Position numbers and translations under genes: made by a program. Positions 59,811 through 64,000 of a stretch of 64,000 bases of DNA are shown here, one piece after another. The stretch spans positions 308,001 to 372,000 of the forward strand of contig JAQFVV010012397.1 of NCBI GenBank assembly GCA_028023455.1. The letters are read 5' to 3'. A model generated the notes under the pieces. It searched no databases and was not told the origin of the DNA. It saw only the letters and a list, made by a program, of their open reading frames with translations. Every line of letters begins with the position of its first letter. The stretch's first letter is position 1. This DNA comes from Epiperipatus broadwayi (Eukaryota > Onychophora > Udeonychophora > Euonychophora > Peripatidae).

Positions 59811-62746
59811 CTATAATAAAAATATAAAAATTTATTAACAAATTGATAATTATTATATCCAAGTTATAATGTGTGTAAATTTTTTTTTATTTATAACAAT
59901 TTCATTAAATTCTGAATTATACACACACATAATATAGTTTTATTAGTAATTATATATATTTTAAGATATGAACATTGAAGCATTGGTAACCTAATATCAT
60001 GTATGTATACATATGTTTTCTAAAACTTTCCACTTTCAAAATCATATTAGTTTAATGAAAACATCTAAATAAATAATTTTGGTTAACATTTCTGTGTAGA
60101 TATTTGTGTGTTCAGATGTTGGGCTTGCCTGGCAGATGGAGATTTTCATAAAGTGCATATGCAATGAGAATGATTGATCTAAAAATTTTGCACTGAGATA
60201 TAGCTTAAGATTTATAACAAGCTTTGGAAGAATGCATTGTAAATCTGAAATATATGATTGGTTGGAGATATTTATTGGACACATGAATCAATTTATTACA
60301 TATACATGTGTGTAATTATTAATAAAATTTCAACTAGTTATTGAATTTTTTTAAAAGTCTATGTATACATGCAAAGTTTATAATCCAAAGACAGGTTGAG
60401 TTAACTAGTCAATAAAGTGCTATGACCACGTTGCAATATTTGATCATAATCAATAAGTTTTATTATTGATCAATCTTTTACGTAATTTATTTCAGTAAGT
60501 TGAAATATTCTAGCACATGTGTGTACATATAAATACACAAATCACCTGCAACATTAAAACATTCCAGCAGTAAGTACTTTCTGTGATGAACTAAACACAA
60601 TTAATAAAAAATAAACAGAAAATAAATAAATAAGTTGTTTGTAATGCTTCATGTGTGACATCTTTGGCATTCTTCAGATGACCCTTTTCTTCACAACAAT
60701 TACATTCACAAACTTTTGTTGGACTTCAAATGGTTTGAGTCTTAACGTCCATTTTATTTATAGCCACTGGAAATTCCAACCAGTATTTAAAGTGTTGAAA
60801 TTCTGCAGCATGTTCTATAACTAATTCATGGACTATATATTTTTCAACTACCTGTTTATATGTCAATGTTGGTCCACCCAAAACTTGCCTTAGTTTTTTG
60901 ATGGTCAATTCCCATAACAACCATGTCATCAAACTATTTGGCTAACAATCAAAATGCCATCCTTGATATTTCTCACTTCGCAAATTGGCTCCTATTTCTA
61001 AATCTCCAGTGTGCCATCAATTTTGATGCAGATTGAAAATATACACTCAACTTATCTTTTCATTCTACACATGAAACTTCTTCAGGAGGTTTTGATTCAC
61101 AGTCAATTTACCACTTGAAATACTTCCTTGCCCACTAGCCATATAAGCATTGCCACTTATAATTTGTCAATTTCTAAGCTATTCATCAGCATATACTTCT
61201 ATGTGTACCATGTAAAGGTGCCAATCACTGTTATAACATTATTCTTTAATGACATTATATATGACTTCAGCTACTTCTTTCTCAAAGCTGGTATACTTCT
61301 TTATCAATTGTTAAGTACATCAATTTGTTATTGTTTCCACAGGTTCTTCTGTTGACTATAGCAATCTGCTGTATTCTCTAAGGATATATTACAATACCAG
61401 CCAGGTCACATCAATAATGAACCAAAGAAACATTAACATAAATAAAACGTAACAAGAATTTATTTACTCATAACAAAATTATATATATAATCAGATAAAA
61501 CTAAAGATTTAATCTTTAGTAAAACTAAAGATTTAATCTTCTCAGACAAGAAAAATCTCTATTTGTAGAATTATTTTCCATTGGTGTGGGTGTGTACTAG
61601 TTTTATATATGCACACTTTGCAACAGTCCATATTTGTGTTATCTTAATAGAACAATTTGTAAGCCATGCACTTAACTAGATTATTTGCAGTTTACATATC
61701 AATTCAGTTTCTGAATAAAACTAAATATTTTGTATACATTTAATAATTTCCATGAAGGCTTACAAAGTATAAATTTTCTAGAGTGTACTTAATGAATGAT
61801 TATTTATTCATGTTTTGTGTGTTGGTAATTTTAATAAATAAACCATTTATTTAAAATCAATTAAATATACATCTATGAACATATCTACATATACTGCATT
61901 ATATTATCACAAGCAGTTCATGTATAAAATAATGTGTAAAGAATTTTTTTTTTTTAAATAATGTTTTTATGTAAATAGCCGACTAAAAAATACAAAATAA
62001 CAAAGTAATAACCTCTCGATTAATTTGCCATTCTTAGAAAATATCAGAGATCTTAAATGAGAAATTTCAGAAATATTGTTGTTTCATAAAAGGTTCAAAT
62101 AAATCATAAAAATGAAGAAGGCTTCAAATACTTTTAGGAAAAGACAATATTCCTGCAATTTCCAATTCTTTTATAACAAGTCTAGATTCTAAAGATTTCT
62201 GATATTTTCCAACAAATTATTTACATAAAAGCATTATTTAAAAAAAAAAATTTTTACTTTTTAATTATATTTGTGTACTATTTTAAAAAATGGTTAAAAC
62301 TGCAAAAAAAAAAAATCTGACAAAAATTATAATTTAATAATTAGATGTGAAAATAAAAAATACAGCCTCTAACAAAAAGTTCTAAATTTAAATATAATAT
62401 GATTGTCTACTATATAAAAGCTCAAAAATCATTTTTAAAAAGCAGATTTTAATATGACTAGATCAATAAAAATATATCATACATTATTTCTCACTGCTCA
62501 TGAAAGAATATATTTTCAATGTAATAATATATTAATTGCTAGATATTTTCATTTACCATAACAAAAAACATATTTTTTTAAAGCAAAGTACCTGTTAAAA
62601 TTTATTGTTAAACCTTAATAAATTATTTTTTGATGTTTTAAAAATTATTAAATATGTTACAAGTTTGATGTACATAATGTAAAATACTAATTTGGATGCC
62701 ACTCATTTTGAATATTATATAAACACACATACAAAATAAAACTTAC
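59811..62746. other. Probable intron with an unidentified coding-like relic
   Basis: At 60.65-61.4 kb the sequence is less AT-rich. A 68-codon minus-strand frame (60726-60932) reads MMTWLLWELTIKKLRQVLGG, TLTYKQVVEKYIVHELVIEH, and after a stop CECNCCEEKGHLKNAK, loosely like a zinc knuckle. A degraded retrotransposon gag or host retrocopy is possible. 61.48-61.56 kb has a short duplicated AAACTAAAGATTTAATCTT. The rest is AT-rich with poly-A/T runs. Confidence 0.35.
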
Positions 62747-62917
62747 TATTACAAGAAGGCAATTTGGTCCATACTCTATCTAAATTGCAAAAAACTTTGG
62801 TAGGTCCAATTAATGAAAAGCCTTCATAACACTGGAAAGTAATCATGCCATTTGTTCCATTTGGGATAGAAAAATTATGATGTGAATTGAGAACGACAGG
62901 GGGCTCTTTACACATCA
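62747..62917 (-). CDS. CCP/sushi domain exon, long class
   Basis: 171 bases, phase 1-1, acceptor TTTTAG ending at 62918, donor GTAAGT from 62746. Encodes MCKEPPVVLNSHHNFSIPNG, TNGMITFQCYEGFSLIGPTK, VFCNLDRVWTKLPSCN: complete four-Cys module with Trp, and sequons N-F-S and N-G-T. Confidence 0.9.
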
Positions 62918-63073
62918 CTAAAATATATTATCAACTGAATAAAAATTATATTTCTATCAACTAAAACATTATATATTAAAACAACCCTAAGTATATAAGA
63001 AAAATTTTAATAACAACCATGATTTTCAAATATAAAAACATAAGATAAAATAGATGATTAAAAATGCACTAAC

Positions 63074-63244
63074 AATCACAATGAGGCATATCAGTCCATA
63101 CTCCATTTGAAAGGCAAAGAACTTCCTCATTGCCAATCAATGTAAAACCATTATGGCAATGATAAGTAACAACTCCGTTTGTTCCTCTTCTAATTGAAAA
63201 ATTATAAAATGAATTGGCAATATGAGGAGGTTTACTACACATCA
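63074..63244 (-). CDS. CCP/sushi domain exon, long class
   Basis: 171 bases, phase 1-1, preceded by a strong poly-pyrimidine tract and TAG (acceptor ending at 63245); donor GTTAGT from 63073. Encodes MCSKPPHIANSFYNFSIRRG, TNGVVTYHCHNGFTLIGNEE, VLCLSNGVWTDMPHCD with four Cys, Trp and an N-F-S sequon. At 57 codons it is shorter than the usual cut-off for frame listing. It is the most upstream exon seen in the window. Confidence 0.85.
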
Positions 63245-64000
63245 CTAAAAAAAAAAAAAGAATTTAATAGAAAAAAGTGATGATTAATTCACCTTGAATA
63301 TAAAATTAATATCAAAATAAATAATTATAAAGCAATGCAACTATATATATAAATAGATATAATTAAATTATACATACTTATACTAAAAAGTGTCCTTCAT
63401 TAAAATAATTCAATCTTAAGAGAAAATAAGTTCAATAATCTATTTCTAGTAAAATTTACAAAAACTCAACTCAGATTAAGCTTTTATTATGCCTCAGGAT
63501 ATAGTTCTAAACACAGTTTATGCATGCCAATCACTCTATGCATACAAAAATACAAATCGAAGGTAAACTTCTATTAGTGATAACAATTATTATTTGAGCT
63601 TGGCTTGTCACTGACTAATCATTCATTAGTTAGTGAATTAGATAGTGAACTCTTCATAAATTTTTTCATCTACAGACTTCCCATATCACCTTTCTTAAGA
63701 TTTTGATTAAAATTTTAAAATTCACTGGAATATAACAAAGATAATAAAAGCAAAGATAAACGTCACAAACTGTATAGTTAAAAAAAAATGACATTAACAA
63801 ATTAAAAATTTAAAAAAACAGTCAAAAAATAAATAATTAACAATATCAAAATAAAACAATCTTGAGCTTTAGTAAACCTTTGTGATAACTTTTCAAAAAA
63901 GTTTTATTTAAAATTTAGAAAACACATTTTTTATTTATTTAGAATTTTGCAATGCTTAACATTTCTTAAAATGAAGGTCTTGTAAATGAAAATGATTAAT
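63245..64000. other. Upstream intron, AT-rich
   Basis: No further CCP exon or start region was found up to the window end; the gene probably continues beyond it. Confidence 0.4.

Noticed and set aside
1-64000. CRISPR array or bacterial operon
   Set aside because: Repeats are satellites or transposons without unique spacers, and genes have introns; nothing is prokaryotic here.

Overview
The window is AT-rich eukaryotic, almost certainly animal, genomic DNA. There are no operons, ribosome binding sites or long genes. Coding information is in short exons with consensus GT/AG splice sites, surrounded by introns and intergenic DNA full of decayed mobile elements. The clade cannot be fixed from the sequence. 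Tandem CCP (sushi) exons, RTE, gypsy, CR1-like, Penelope-like and ZBED5-type hAT remnants and degenerate TTAGGG-like arrays fit a non-insect invertebrate such as a mollusc, cnidarian or flatworm; this is inference.

The only convincing host gene is on the minus strand. Nine intact CCP/sushi exons were found at 63.1, 62.7, 59.6, 59.3, 59.1, 58.9, 37.3, 37.0 and 13.0 kb, each phase 1 at both ends. They come in two sizes, 171 and 156 bases. Two further copies of the short class, at 54.5 and 54.8 kb, are broken. No start codon, signal peptide, membrane segment or stop codon of this gene was identified, so it probably continues outside the window, or the exons belong to more than one gene.

Layout: 0.2-1.9 kb, a copy of a roughly 2-kb LTR-like repeat (family A); 2.6-5.9 kb, a decayed Ty3/gypsy element on the minus strand; 7.9-10.1 kb, tandem repeats, family D and a fold-back MITE; 13.0 kb, an isolated CCP exon; 13.7-16.4 kb, an inverted Penelope-like element with GIY-YIG endonuclease remnants; 16.9-18.3 kb, a TIR transposon with an 8-base target duplication; 18.4-19.2 kb, a hAT transposase pseudogene; 20.2-22.2 kb, family A; 25.7-27.3 kb, an RTE-type LINE; 27.3-30.4 kb, family A nested inside family A; 36.9-37.5 kb, two CCP exons; 38.2-40.8 kb, a 0.6-kb-arm palindrome carrying a second copy of the TIR transposon; 40.8-43.7 kb, another LTR-like element; 44.3-47.1 kb, a CR1-like tail, a fold-back satellite monomer and family A; 48.7-49.7 kb, a roughly 90-base satellite; 54.5-59.8 kb, the CCP exon cluster interrupted by family D and a roughly 335-base satellite; 62.7-63.2 kb, two more CCP exons.

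The most notable structures are three. First, a young CCP exon expansion with live and dead copies either side of a satellite array. Second, a palindromic retroposon whose uninterrupted arm preserves the empty target site of the TIR transposon inserted in the other arm. Third, hammerhead-ribozyme-like core strings in at least two, perhaps three, retroposon or satellite families. The last point is a hypothesis that needs a structural search.
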